Part shown: positions 1 to 8,097 of the stretch, in pieces | Position numbering within the stretch: the stretch's first letter is position 1 | Layout: the number at the start of each line of letters is the position of its first letter | From: CAYZPW01 sp964480475 | Lineage (GTDB): Bacteria; B130-G9 | Assembly: GCA_964480475.1 (NCBI GenBank) | Contig: CAYZPW010000064.1 | Coordinates: forward strand, 1-20,870 | Length of the DNA: 20,870 bases | Direction: 5' to 3' | The notes under the pieces: generated by a model | What the model was told of the DNA's origin: nothing | Database searches by the model: none | What the model saw: only the letters and a program-made list of their open reading frames with translations | Translations under genes and position numbers: made by a program

Positions 1-34
1 TGTAGGGGCGGTGTCTCAGACCCGCCCGCCTACA
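1..34. repeat. Hairpin-type intergenic repeat, copy 1
   Basis: Imperfect inverted repeat with ends TGTAGG and CCTACA and a GC-rich stem folding around a TCA apex. It shares the TGTAGGGGCG arm with the copy at 83-109 and, more loosely, the TAGGGGC arm of the hairpin at 18245. It looks like a short dispersed palindromic element of the REP/MITE kind. It may extend left of the window. No transposase is nearby. Confidence 0.55.
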
Positions 35-82
35 TCAATCCCTGCGGATACGAGGCATCTTATGCGACCATCTATTCGAAAG

Positions 83-109
83 GACGGGTCTTCAGACCTC
101 GCCCCTACA
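83..109. repeat. Hairpin-type intergenic repeat, copy 2 (inverted, partly decayed)
   Basis: Opposite-strand copy of the element at 1-34. Its right arm GCCCCTACA is the complement of TGTAGGGGC, and its core GGTC-TTCA-GACC is a perfect 4-bp stem with a TTCA loop. The left outer arm (about 77-82) no longer pairs. Together with copy 1 it forms a divergent pair upstream of the neuB-like gene. Confidence 0.5.
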
Positions 110-133
110 CCGCCTTTCACGCGAGCTGCTCAC

Positions 134-175
134 AACCTAAAACTTGGAACTTGAAACTCGGAACTCGGAACTGAC
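134..175. repeat. Degenerate heptamer tandem repeat
   Basis: Six consecutive 7-base units are visible: AACCTAA, AACTTGG, AACTTGA, AACTCGG, AACTCGG, AACTGAC. The tract ends about 13 bases before the start codon of the neuB-like gene and runs up to its Shine-Dalgarno sequence, so it lies in the 5' leader or between promoter and ribosome binding site. Confidence 0.7.
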
Positions 176-188
176 TTCCGGAGGCGAC

Positions 189-1214
189 ATGAAAAGCGAA
201 ATCAAGATAGGCAAGAAGGCAATCGGGCACGGCAGTCCGATATTCGTCATTGCGGAGGTTGGCTCTAATCACAATCGGGACCTCGAGAAGGCCAGGACCC
301 TCGTGCAGATCGCGGCCGATGCCGGCGCGGACGCCGTGAAGTTTCAGACGTTCGTCGCAGAAAGGCTGGTCGCAAGGAGCGAATCGCTCCCGGACGGGAC
401 GAACCTGTGTGAACTTTTCGGCAGATACGAGCTTCCCCACGAGTGGCACAAGGAGCTATTCGATTACGCTCATTCTCTCGGCATCGAATTCCTTTCGTCC
501 CCATTCGATTTTGAGTCGGTCGATCTTCTTGACCAACTCGGCGTGCCCGCGTTCAAGATAGCGTCTGGCGACCTCAACAACCTGCCGTTCATAACGCACA
601 TCGCCTCGAAGAAGAGGCCCATCGTGCTATCAACAGGGATGGGCACGCTTGGCGAGGTCGGAAGAGCCCTTGACACGATCGCAAAGCAAGGCTGCGAGGA
701 GGTGGTCCTAATGCACTGCGTGTCGAGCTATCCCTCGCCTCCAGAGGCCATGAACCTTCGGGCAATCGACACCCTTCGCGAGGCGTTCAAGGTTCCGGTA
801 GGTCTGTCTGACCACACGTTGGGCATCCATATCTCAATCGCGGCGGCCGCGCTCAGCATCGACCTTTTGGAGAAGCACTTCACCGAGCAGCGACAGCAGC
901 AGGGACTCGACCACTCGTATTCAATGGAACCAGGCGAGCTAAAAGAGATGATCGATGCTGTCCGGACCATAGAGAAATCGCTCGGGTCCGGCGAGAAGGT
1001 CTGCGCCAGCGTCGAGAGCGGCACGAAATACTATGCGAGGCGCAGCATATTCGCTAGAAGGCAAATACCTAAAGGCAAGAAGATCAAACGCGACGACATC
1101 AAACTAGTAAGACCTCAGCGCGGAATCGATCCGGAGCATCTGGACGTGGTGCTCGGCAGACCCGCGCTCAGGACGATTGAGGAAGACGAGCCAATCACCT
1201 GGGCTGACGTGTGA
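189..1214 (+). CDS. neuB: NeuB-family nonulosonate synthase (N-acetylneuraminate / pseudaminate / legionaminate synthase type)
   Basis: Condenses phosphoenolpyruvate with an N-acetylated six-carbon sugar to make a nine-carbon sialic-acid-like sugar for surface glycans; cytosolic. The 341-residue length is normal for the family. An N-terminal TIM barrel (about residues 14-255) carries IAEVGSNHN (21-29), VKFQTF (50-55), LSTGMG (147-152) and EKHFTE (228-233), and a C-terminal SAF/antifreeze-like domain spans about 285-341. The start was placed at ATG 189 because it follows GGAGGCGAC closely; an open frame continues to 144 but without a ribosome binding site. The gene stands alone here, with no cytidylyltransferase or other nonulosonate gene beside it, so which sugar it makes (NeuB, PseI or LegI activity) cannot be decided. 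The symbol denotes the family only. Confidence 0.9.
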   Translation: MKSEIKIGKKAIGHGSPIFVIAEVGSNHNRDLEKARTLVQIAADAGADAVKFQTFVAERLVARSESLPDGTNLCELFGRYELPHEWHKELFDYAHSLGIEFLSSPFDFESVDLLDQLGVPAFKIASGDLNNLPFITHIASKKRPIVLSTGMGTLGEVGRALDTIAKQGCEEVVLMHCVSSYPSPPEAMNLRAIDTLREAFKVPVGLSDHTLGIHISIAAAALSIDLLEKHFTEQRQQQGLDHSYSMEPGELKEMIDAVRTIEKSLGSGEKVCASVESGTKYYARRSIFARRQIPKGKKIKRDDIKLVRPQRGIDPEHLDVVLGRPALRTIEEDEPITWADV

Positions 1215-1283
1215 GGCTGTGCGCGGCATAGATGATACTGGACGCGGGGCCAAACCCATGTCAGCCCAATGGATCTGCCTGTA

Positions 1284-1550
1284 TCACCGGCCGTTGTTCG
1301 CGAACTCCGAAAACGATGTAGGAATGCTCAAGGGCCTGTTCGCGTCCGGATGAATCTCAGAGACAAAGAAAAGCTCGAGACCGAAAAGTTCAAAGCCTTT
1401 GGCAACCGCTTCGTTGAAGCCGTCGAATGCGCCGATGAGCTTCCGGCCCTTTACCAAGGCCCATTTCTCGTAGCGTTCTTTGTCGTTAGACCATTCCGCC
1501 ACATGTTCTCGGAAGAATCGAGATTCCTCCTGCAGCGCCACATTTGACAT
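1284..1550 (-). CDS. Small DUF5678-like protein
   Basis: Encodes 88 residues. The core from about residue 13 reads as FFREHVAEW, then WALVKGRKLIGAFDGFNEA, then FGLELFFVSEI. This pattern (reaching helix, 'vlikg..lig.fds.eeA', then 'fG..pflv.eI') is what I know from the short DUF5678 family, whose function is unknown. The start at 1550 is supported by GAGGAGA a few bases upstream. The longer overlapping frame on the other strand (1269-1547) has no such support. The gene lies downstream of uvrA after a 120-base gap and converges on the neuB-like gene. Family assignment is from memory of the pattern, not from a search. Confidence 0.6.
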   Translation of the reverse strand: MSNVALQEESRFFREHVAEWSNDKERYEKWALVKGRKLIGAFDGFNEAVAKGFELFGLELFFVSEIHPDANRPLSIPTSFSEFANNGR

Positions 1551-1579
1551 CTATCTTCTCCTCATAACGCCAAGACAAT

Positions 1580-1602
1580 GCAATGCGTACAATACACATT
1601 GC
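1580..1602. promoter_or_regulatory. Small inverted repeat upstream of the DUF5678-like gene
   Basis: GCAATG at 1580-1585 and its complement CATTGC at 1597-1602 flank an 11-base AT-rich centre, about 30 bases before the gene's start codon. A TTGACA (minus strand, 1624-1619) lies farther upstream but has no convincing -10 at proper spacing. Could be a regulator site or a small hairpin; weak. Confidence 0.2.
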
Positions 1603-1670
1603 TTTCATTGGGCAAGGATGTCAAATCCTCGCGTCGGACCCGAATGCCTGGGGCTCGCTTTGCCTGCCCT

Positions 1671-4619
1671 TCAAAAGGCTCCCAGCACCTTGCGGAGGAA
1701 CCGCCCGGTGTAGGACTTCGGATTTCTGGCGACTTGCTCGGGTGTGCCGGTCGCGACGACGTAGCCGCCCTCGTCACCGCCCTCGGGACCCAAGTCGATG
1801 ATGTAGTCCGCGGACTTGATCACGTCGAGGTTGTGCTCGATGATGACGACCGTATTGCCGGCATCGACGAGGCGCGAAAGAACATCCAGTAGCTTGTGGA
1901 TGTCCGCGAAGTGAAGGCCGGTCGTCGGCTCATCGAGTATATAGAGGGTGTCGCCTGTCCCCCTCTTGGAGAGCTCCCTTGCCAGCTTGATGCGCTGCGC
2001 CTCGCCCCCAGATAGCGTCGTCGCAGGCTGGCCGAGCCTGATGTAGCCCAGCCCCACGTCGTTCAGCGTCTGGAACCTGACCCTCAGCCGCGGGATGTTC
2101 TCGAAGAACTTGAAGGCCTCCTCTACCGACATCTCCAGGACCTCGGATACGCTCCGGCCCTTGTACCGAACCTCAAGCGTCTCACGGTTGAAACGCTTGC
2201 CAGAACATTCGTCGCATCTGACATAGACATCGGGCAGAAAGTGCATCTCGATCCTTATCTGACCGCCTCCGCCGCAAGCCTCGCATCTACCGCCCCTGAC
2301 GTTGAAACTAAACCGACCCGCCTTGTAGCCCCGCTTCCGCGCCTCGACCGTCGCAGCGAACAGCCGCCGGATTTCGTCGAACGCCTTGGTGTACGTCGCG
2401 GGATTCGAGCGAGGCGTTCTACCGATCGGCGTCTGGTCAATCTCGACCACCTTGTCGATGTTCTCAATGCCGCGAATCTCGTCGTGCGAGCCAGGAATCT
2501 CACGGGAGCGGTAGATTCTTCTCGAAAGCGCGGGATAAAGCGTCTCGTCGATGAGCGAGCTCTTTCCCGAACCGGACACGCCCGTTACACAGCAGAAGAC
2601 GCCCAGTGGGATATCGACACCGATGCTTTTCAGATTGTTGTGCCGTGCACCAATTACGGAGATAGACTTGCCCCTGGGCTTTCTCCTCTTTTGAGGCACC
2701 GGGATGACCCGTCTGCCGGAGAGGTAGTCGCCCGTCAGCGATTTCTTGCACCGGACCACCTTCTCAGCCGTTCCCGTGCAGACAACGTGGCCACCCTTCT
2801 CTCCTGCGCCAGGGCCCAGGTCTATTATGTGGTCGGCGGTTCTCATGGTCTCCTCGTCGTGCTCCACAATCACGACAGTATTTCCTAAGTCCCGCAGCTC
2901 GCAGAGAGTATCCAACAGGCGGCGGTTATCGCGCTGATGCAGGCCGACGCTCGGCTCGTCGAGAACATATAGCACGCCCACGAGGCTGGAGCCGATCTGT
3001 GTGGCGAGATGTATCCTTTGCCCCTCGCCGCCCGATAGTGTCGAGGAGCCCCTGTCGAGCGTTATGTAGCCCAGCCCAACCTCTTTGAGGAAGCCCAGCC
3101 GAGAGACGACCTCCTTTAGGACGCGGCCTGCTATCTTCTCTTCCCTTTCTGGAAGCGACAACCCGTTGAAAAAACGCGCCGCGGCATCGACGCTCTTCTC
3201 CGTCACCTCGTTGATGCTAAGGCAATTGACTTTGACAGCAAGCGCCTCAGGCCGCAACCTCGCCCCGCCGCAATCCGGGCACGGGACCGTGCTCATATAG
3301 CGACCGATCCACTCCCGCATCTCCTCCGAGGCTGTCTGCAAGTATCGCCGATCGAGGTTATTCAGAATCCCCTCGAATCTCTTGATCCTGCCCCACCTGA
3401 GCGTCCCGGCCTTGAACCTCAATTTGATGCGTTCCCTGCCCGAGCCATGCATAAGGATATGCCTGATCTCGGGCGGCAGGTCGCGATATGGGGTGTTTGG
3501 ATCGAATCCATAATGCGAGGCGAGCGACCTGAAAACCTGCACCGTCATCGAGTTCTCAGCGCTGGCCCACGCCTCGATCGCCCCCTCGATCAGCGACTTC
3601 GACGGGTCGGGGACGACCAGGTCCTCCGACGCTGAACGCACAACACCAAGGCCCGAGCAGGACGGGCAGGCGCCATAAGGGCTGTTGAACGAAAACGCTC
3701 GAGGCTGAAGCTCCTGATAGCTGATGCCACAGTTGAGGCAGGCCATCTCGCTACTGAACGTCCTAACTGCGAAGCCCTCAAGCGCATGAGCAACGGCGTG
3801 TTCCTCGCTGGACGAGGTGCCAACTTCCGGTCCTCGCCGTTTGCGCTTGCTGCGGCTGCGACCATCCGGGTCATCAGACCAGCCAAGCCTGCCATCTTTG
3901 TCCTGAAGAGCGATTCTGACCAGGCTCTTGGTGAGCCTCATCGAGAGCTCCACCGAATCGGTAAGCCTGCTTCGGTTCTTGGCTGCCACCGTCAACCTAT
4001 CGACGACAACGTCGATATCGTGGTTCTTATACTTCTCAAGGACGATCTCTTCGGACAGCTCTCGCATCGTTCCGTCAACGAGCACGCGAACGAAGCCCTG
4101 CCTCGCTAAATCGGCAAACAGCGCGGAATACTCGCCTTTTCTGCCTCGCACTACCGGGGCGAGCACGTAGAACTTGGCCCCCTGAGGCATGTTAAGCACA
4201 GCATCGACTATCTGCTGGGCTGTCTGCGATTCGATCCTACGTCCGCACTTGTAGCAATACGGCACGCCGATACGAGCGTAGAGGAGGCGCAGATAGTCGT
4301 ATATCTCGGTGACAGTGCCGACGGTCGACCGGGGATTCTTGCTGACCGGCCGCTGCTCTATCGAGATGGCTGGCGAGAGCCCCTCGATGTAATCGACGTC
4401 CGGCTTGTCCATCTGCTCCAGGAACTGCCGAGCGTATGCCGAGAGCGACTCAACGTAGCGCCTCTGCCCCTCAGCATAGAGCGTGTCAAACGCCAGCGAC
4501 GACTTCCCCGAGCCCGAAAGCCCCGTGATAACCACGAGCTTGTTGCGCGGGATCGACACGTCGATATTCTTAAGATTGTGCTCCCGCGCCCCCTTTATGA
4601 AGATGTGATCTTCCTGCAA
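1671..4619 (-). CDS. uvrA: UvrABC excinuclease subunit A
   Basis: DNA damage sensor of nucleotide excision repair; a dimeric ABC-type ATPase that loads UvrB at lesions in the cytoplasm. The 982 residues show both ATPase halves: Walker A GLSGSGKSS (33-41) and GVSGSGKSS (680-688), signatures LSGGEGQR (528-535) and LSGGEAQR (869-876), each followed by LDEP. A zinc site is formed by C294/C297/C318/C321 and another by C779/C782/C802/C805. The usual N-terminal FIKGAREHNLKNI sets the start at a TTG codon (4619), 3 bases after the stop of the type IIG gene; the ribosome binding site is weak, which suggests translational coupling. Oddity: about 30-40 extra hydrophilic residues (around 240-286, including RSRSKRKRR) just before the first zinc site. 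Confidence 0.98.
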   Translation of the reverse strand: MQEDHIFIKGAREHNLKNIDVSIPRNKLVVITGLSGSGKSSLAFDTLYAEGQRRYVESLSAYARQFLEQMDKPDVDYIEGLSPAISIEQRPVSKNPRSTVGTVTEIYDYLRLLYARIGVPYCYKCGRRIESQTAQQIVDAVLNMPQGAKFYVLAPVVRGRKGEYSALFADLARQGFVRVLVDGTMRELSEEIVLEKYKNHDIDVVVDRLTVAAKNRSRLTDSVELSMRLTKSLVRIALQDKDGRLGWSDDPDGRSRSKRKRRGPEVGTSSSEEHAVAHALEGFAVRTFSSEMACLNCGISYQELQPRAFSFNSPYGACPSCSGLGVVRSASEDLVVPDPSKSLIEGAIEAWASAENSMTVQVFRSLASHYGFDPNTPYRDLPPEIRHILMHGSGRERIKLRFKAGTLRWGRIKRFEGILNNLDRRYLQTASEEMREWIGRYMSTVPCPDCGGARLRPEALAVKVNCLSINEVTEKSVDAAARFFNGLSLPEREEKIAGRVLKEVVSRLGFLKEVGLGYITLDRGSSTLSGGEGQRIHLATQIGSSLVGVLYVLDEPSVGLHQRDNRRLLDTLCELRDLGNTVVIVEHDEETMRTADHIIDLGPGAGEKGGHVVCTGTAEKVVRCKKSLTGDYLSGRRVIPVPQKRRKPRGKSISVIGARHNNLKSIGVDIPLGVFCCVTGVSGSGKSSLIDETLYPALSRRIYRSREIPGSHDEIRGIENIDKVVEIDQTPIGRTPRSNPATYTKAFDEIRRLFAATVEARKRGYKAGRFSFNVRGGRCEACGGGGQIRIEMHFLPDVYVRCDECSGKRFNRETLEVRYKGRSVSEVLEMSVEEAFKFFENIPRLRVRFQTLNDVGLGYIRLGQPATTLSGGEAQRIKLARELSKRGTGDTLYILDEPTTGLHFADIHKLLDVLSRLVDAGNTVVIIEHNLDVIKSADYIIDLGPEGGDEGGYVVATGTPEQVARNPKSYTGRFLRKVLGAF

Positions 4620-4622
4620 CGG

Positions 4623-7600
4623 CTAAACACCCTTGATGGCAAACAAGATACGAACAGTGCCATCCACTTCTGTTTCCAGTTCGGGGACTTCGTCAAGTTC
4701 ATTCTTCAACTTCAGCTCATGAAGGGACTCTGACAATTTCGCCAGTTTCTGATGGGTTGCATCTCCGGGATTGAACTTGGCAATACCAACATGCGTCATG
4801 ACCGTGGGGGCACCGAAGCCCCGGCCGGGGGAGGAATATGACTTGATGAAGTCCCGCACAGGCGTTGAGTTAACTATGGCACAAAGATAGTGGGCCTCCT
4901 CTTCGTTGTTCGTCACAAAGAATGAGGTTGTATCCGTAGGGATAACCGTCTTGTATCCAAAGGGTGTTTTGTGCTGGCTGATAACTGCGGCAATGAGATC
5001 ACTTGCCATGCGCTTCCAGACGGTCTTATAGCGCGCGACCGTATATGGGCCAATACCATACATCGCATAAAACGCTGTCTTCTCAGCAAGTTCGCGCACG
5101 GTTCTTGAGCCGCGAGACAACAGGATGTGTCTGAACCTTGTGAGATACCCATAGGTTCTCGGCCATTCCTCTTTCATCCGTTTCTCCGGGAAGGGCTCTC
5201 TCTTCTCTGGGTCTTGGGGCATTACAATAAGCTGGTTTGGCGTAGCGCACCAACGGCAGATGTCTCTGCCGGGTAAGGCGGGGAAGACCAGATCAGCCTC
5301 AATCCTTTCTTCGACGCTTGGAACTTCTCGTTTGCCCCTTTCCGGCATATTACGTATGAACAGGTCTCCGTTTGACAGTACTTGTTTGCACATGACCCAG
5401 AAGACACCGTAAGGCTCAGTGCTCGCGCCCCGGATTGCTTTGTAGTGGTTTTTCCCCTTAATAACAGCGAGTCGCCTCTGACTCTCGCTGATAGTCTGCC
5501 AAGATCCCTTTGGCGCGCCCATGGGTCGAGCATGTAACCGCCTCTTGTTCAGCAACGGCAACGCTTCTTGCAGGGAGAAGTTGGTCGGAATCTTGCCTAT
5601 TCCTTTCTTTCTTGCCCAAAGCGTATAGGGAACCGGATAGCGAGTTTTCTGACCTTTTCTCAGAATAATCGCGGCAGTCTTATTAGCCGCCCCCTCAAAC
5701 GGCTGGACAGAAACCAAGTCGTGGGCCTTCATAACTCGCAGATGTTCCGCGTCTCCGAGCTTGAATCTTCGGAACCCCTCACCGGCGCCCTTTGATTTGA
5801 AGACCTCCTGTGTAATCAGGAATCCTAGTTTACCGCCGTTCTTGAGGTAGTAGTCGGCTGCGCTGTAAGTGAACAGCATCGAGAAATCCTTTTCGCCACC
5901 TCCCAGCCTTGCCGCGTGCCCTTTGAGCGAAAAGAGGCCATATTCCTTCCACATATTGAGGGTTGCGGCTCGGTACTCCTTTGAAAGGTAACCCCATCGA
6001 ATCCAGGGTGGATTACCGACCACGAAATCAAATCGGGGGGCGTTCATTGGCGCAAAGACGTTTTTGAGGAACAGTGCCCAAATACCGTTCTTGCCCTGCT
6101 TTTCGAGTTCAAGGATGTCCTTGTAGAAGTTGCGAATAACCTGCTCATGAGGCGGGAAGACTAGTCCTTCCTTCTTGAGCCTGGCCACCGCGTCAGTCAC
6201 GGTGTAACCCTGTCTTGCCATCTCTTGCAGGAGCGGCGCAGCCCTCCTCAGAAGAAATCCCTGGTCCCTTATCCAGACATAAGGGACGTGGAACTCACCG
6301 ACGGACGTTTGTATTCTTATGTGTTCGCCGCCCCGGAAGTTCACCTGCATCTGACTGGTTCGCTCAGGCCACAGAACAGAATCCGCAAGATAAACTGGTA
6401 TCTCCAAGTCCGGAAGCACGTCCACCAGGTCACCTAGCGCGAAGAGATAATTGGTCCGAGCAGCGATAACGGCCAGAGGATTGAGGTCAAAGCCCCAGAT
6501 ATTCGCTGCAATCCTCTTTGCCGTTTCAAGCAGCGGCTCCTTCTGTCGTAGCCCATATTCCTTTGCCCGGCGAATAGCGAGAACGATGAACGTCCCAGAG
6601 CCACACGCCGGGTCAAGGAGCCGCTTGAGCGTGTTGCCCTTGTAACCCACCTCATTCAAAACCAGTTCGGCAAGCCAATCTGGGGTGTAGTATTCACCCA
6701 ATTTGTGTCTGAGGTCTTTCGGCACCAAGTATTGATAGAGCTTTTTGAGGAGATCGCGAGTCGGTTCTGGATTGATCGTAGTTGTAGCAGGCTCAAACTC
6801 TGAAAGCCCTCTTGCCACTTCTCTGATCGCCTCTTCAAGGCGTGGCGAAAAAGCGTCCAGATACCATCCGAAGAAGTCCCCCTCGAGGAAATTCGTAATG
6901 CCTTGCCTCGCATAGATTCCCCCGTCTTCAATGTGCGTTAGTGATGACTTCAGCTCATTTTTTGAACTGTGCGTGAGCTGAAAGGAAAACGAGGTCGCGA
7001 AGCTGCTTTCTTTTAGGGTGACAAGCTCGGCAGCTATCAGTTTCATCAGAAGTGCGAAATATGTGTGTATGGAGAAGAGCAATTCCTGAAAGTCTGTTTC
7101 CCGGCTAACCCCATAGAGCTGAGTATGCGAGTGTGCTGCTCCTCCTTGCCGATCGTTGAATTGCTCGCCGTAAACTATGCCAAACAAGCGTCTCCATTCA
7201 TTGAAAAAGACACTGACTCTTTCGTTACGCCAATGTCTCAAGGCGTCAGCGAATGCCGACACAGCTTTGCCCGCTATCTTGCTCTTTGCCCCGAACTCGT
7301 CTGCAAGATGCTCCGCTGTAAGGGGTAGGCGCGACAAAGCGCGCAGATACATCAAAAAAGTGCGAGCGCTCTCGGGTCCAAGAGGAAAGGGACCACGGCG
7401 AATGAAGGCTGTCTTGTCGATTGCCTCTATCTTTGCGTTTGTTTTTCCTGAATACTTCACAAAGAAGATAGACCTGCCATCGACGCCCACACCAACAAGC
7501 CGACACAGAAGGCCAAGAGGATCGGTCTTGTATGCCTCAGCCTCTGCGGTCATATAATCGGCGAGTTGGTCGCTTGCACCCCGCACAACGCGGTCGGACG

Positions 7601-7922
7601 CGAACGCACCTGGCCGCTTATACTCAATGATGACTTGGCCATGCACCGCATCCGGGCGACCTTGATAAACTGTCCTAGCTTCTGAGGTCAGACGTTCGTA
7701 TTTTGGCCTAGACTTGACCCCAATGCTTATCAGCAAGGGGTCCAGTAGCTTCTCAAATCCAACGCGCAGGTCCTCCTCGGTCTCTGCGTCTCCAACCAGC
7801 TCACTGACGGAACCAACGAGCCTATCGGCAACCTGGGAGAGGGACTCGTATGCGTCCAAGTTCCCATCTTGTCCGACGCTTCTTCCTTTCAAGACTAGTT
7901 CCTTCTGTGTCGTATTGGGCAA
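4623..7922 (-). CDS. Type IIG-like restriction endonuclease / N6-adenine DNA methyltransferase fusion
   Basis: A 1099-residue protein with cleavage and modification functions in one chain. Near the N-terminus GRPDAVHGQVIIEYKRPG (88-105) fits a PD-(D/E)XK nuclease core with D91, E100 and K102. A helical linker follows, then an amino-methyltransferase domain: GEYYTP (409-414), SAM-binding DPACGSGTF (437-445), FDLNP (478-482) and catalytic NPPW (637-640). The remaining 450 or so residues probably hold the target-recognition domain. The order nuclease-helical-methyltransferase-specificity is that of Eco57I/BpuSI-like type IIG enzymes. No separate specificity or nuclease gene is adjacent. The start is uncertain: TTG 7922 lacks a clear ribosome binding site, while TTG 7892 has AAGGA correctly spaced, giving 1089 residues. 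Target site unknown; cleavage activity is inferred. Confidence 0.88.
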   Translation of the reverse strand: MPNTTQKELVLKGRSVGQDGNLDAYESLSQVADRLVGSVSELVGDAETEEDLRVGFEKLLDPLLISIGVKSRPKYERLTSEARTVYQGRPDAVHGQVIIEYKRPGAFASDRVVRGASDQLADYMTAEAEAYKTDPLGLLCRLVGVGVDGRSIFFVKYSGKTNAKIEAIDKTAFIRRGPFPLGPESARTFLMYLRALSRLPLTAEHLADEFGAKSKIAGKAVSAFADALRHWRNERVSVFFNEWRRLFGIVYGEQFNDRQGGAAHSHTQLYGVSRETDFQELLFSIHTYFALLMKLIAAELVTLKESSFATSFSFQLTHSSKNELKSSLTHIEDGGIYARQGITNFLEGDFFGWYLDAFSPRLEEAIREVARGLSEFEPATTTINPEPTRDLLKKLYQYLVPKDLRHKLGEYYTPDWLAELVLNEVGYKGNTLKRLLDPACGSGTFIVLAIRRAKEYGLRQKEPLLETAKRIAANIWGFDLNPLAVIAARTNYLFALGDLVDVLPDLEIPVYLADSVLWPERTSQMQVNFRGGEHIRIQTSVGEFHVPYVWIRDQGFLLRRAAPLLQEMARQGYTVTDAVARLKKEGLVFPPHEQVIRNFYKDILELEKQGKNGIWALFLKNVFAPMNAPRFDFVVGNPPWIRWGYLSKEYRAATLNMWKEYGLFSLKGHAARLGGGEKDFSMLFTYSAADYYLKNGGKLGFLITQEVFKSKGAGEGFRRFKLGDAEHLRVMKAHDLVSVQPFEGAANKTAAIILRKGQKTRYPVPYTLWARKKGIGKIPTNFSLQEALPLLNKRRLHARPMGAPKGSWQTISESQRRLAVIKGKNHYKAIRGASTEPYGVFWVMCKQVLSNGDLFIRNMPERGKREVPSVEERIEADLVFPALPGRDICRWCATPNQLIVMPQDPEKREPFPEKRMKEEWPRTYGYLTRFRHILLSRGSRTVRELAEKTAFYAMYGIGPYTVARYKTVWKRMASDLIAAVISQHKTPFGYKTVIPTDTTSFFVTNNEEEAHYLCAIVNSTPVRDFIKSYSSPGRGFGAPTVMTHVGIAKFNPGDATHQKLAKLSESLHELKLKNELDEVPELETEVDGTVRILFAIKGV

Positions 7923-7957
7923 GGTGTTACGTTTAGCTTGTTTGTTTCCGACATCAT
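7895..7957 (-). other. Possible 20-codon leader reading frame before the type IIG gene
   Basis: ATGATG at 7957-7952 opens a short frame that ends with TAG at 7897-7895, only 2 bases before TTG 7892, a candidate start of the restriction gene in another frame. It would lie just inside the transcript from the promoter at 7994-8023. No strong ribosome binding site precedes it, so it may be chance. Confidence 0.2.
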
Positions 7958-7993
7958 CTCGGATATAACGCGCTCACGTGAAGCGTTGCGCAG

Positions 7994-8023
7994 ATCATAA
8001 CTCATCGGACTCGCTCTTCTCAA
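7994..8023 (-). promoter_or_regulatory. Sigma70-type promoter for the type IIG-uvrA pair
   Basis: On the minus strand TTGAGA (8023-8018), an 18-base spacer and TATGAT (7999-7994) each match five of six consensus positions. It lies in the 175-base gap after the Dam-type gene and about 70 bases before the first possible start of the type IIG gene, so that gene and uvrA can be expressed separately from the rdgB-dam cluster. Confidence 0.5.
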
Positions 8024-8097
8024 TAGGCCGTTGAGCCTTTTGTATCAGCGTCCTATCGGCAGAATGAGGTGAGGAGGGGCCCTGGTCCCGCCTTTAG

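Noticed and set aside
1269..1547. A 92-codon plus-strand frame opposite the DUF5678-like gene
   Set aside because: The minus-strand frame has a good ribosome binding site and a recognisable family pattern; the plus frame has neither.
2241..2888. A 215-codon open frame on the plus strand inside uvrA
   Set aside because: It is antisense to an unmistakable UvrA, has no recognisable domain, and its arginine/aspartate-rich composition is what a GC-biased opposite frame gives.
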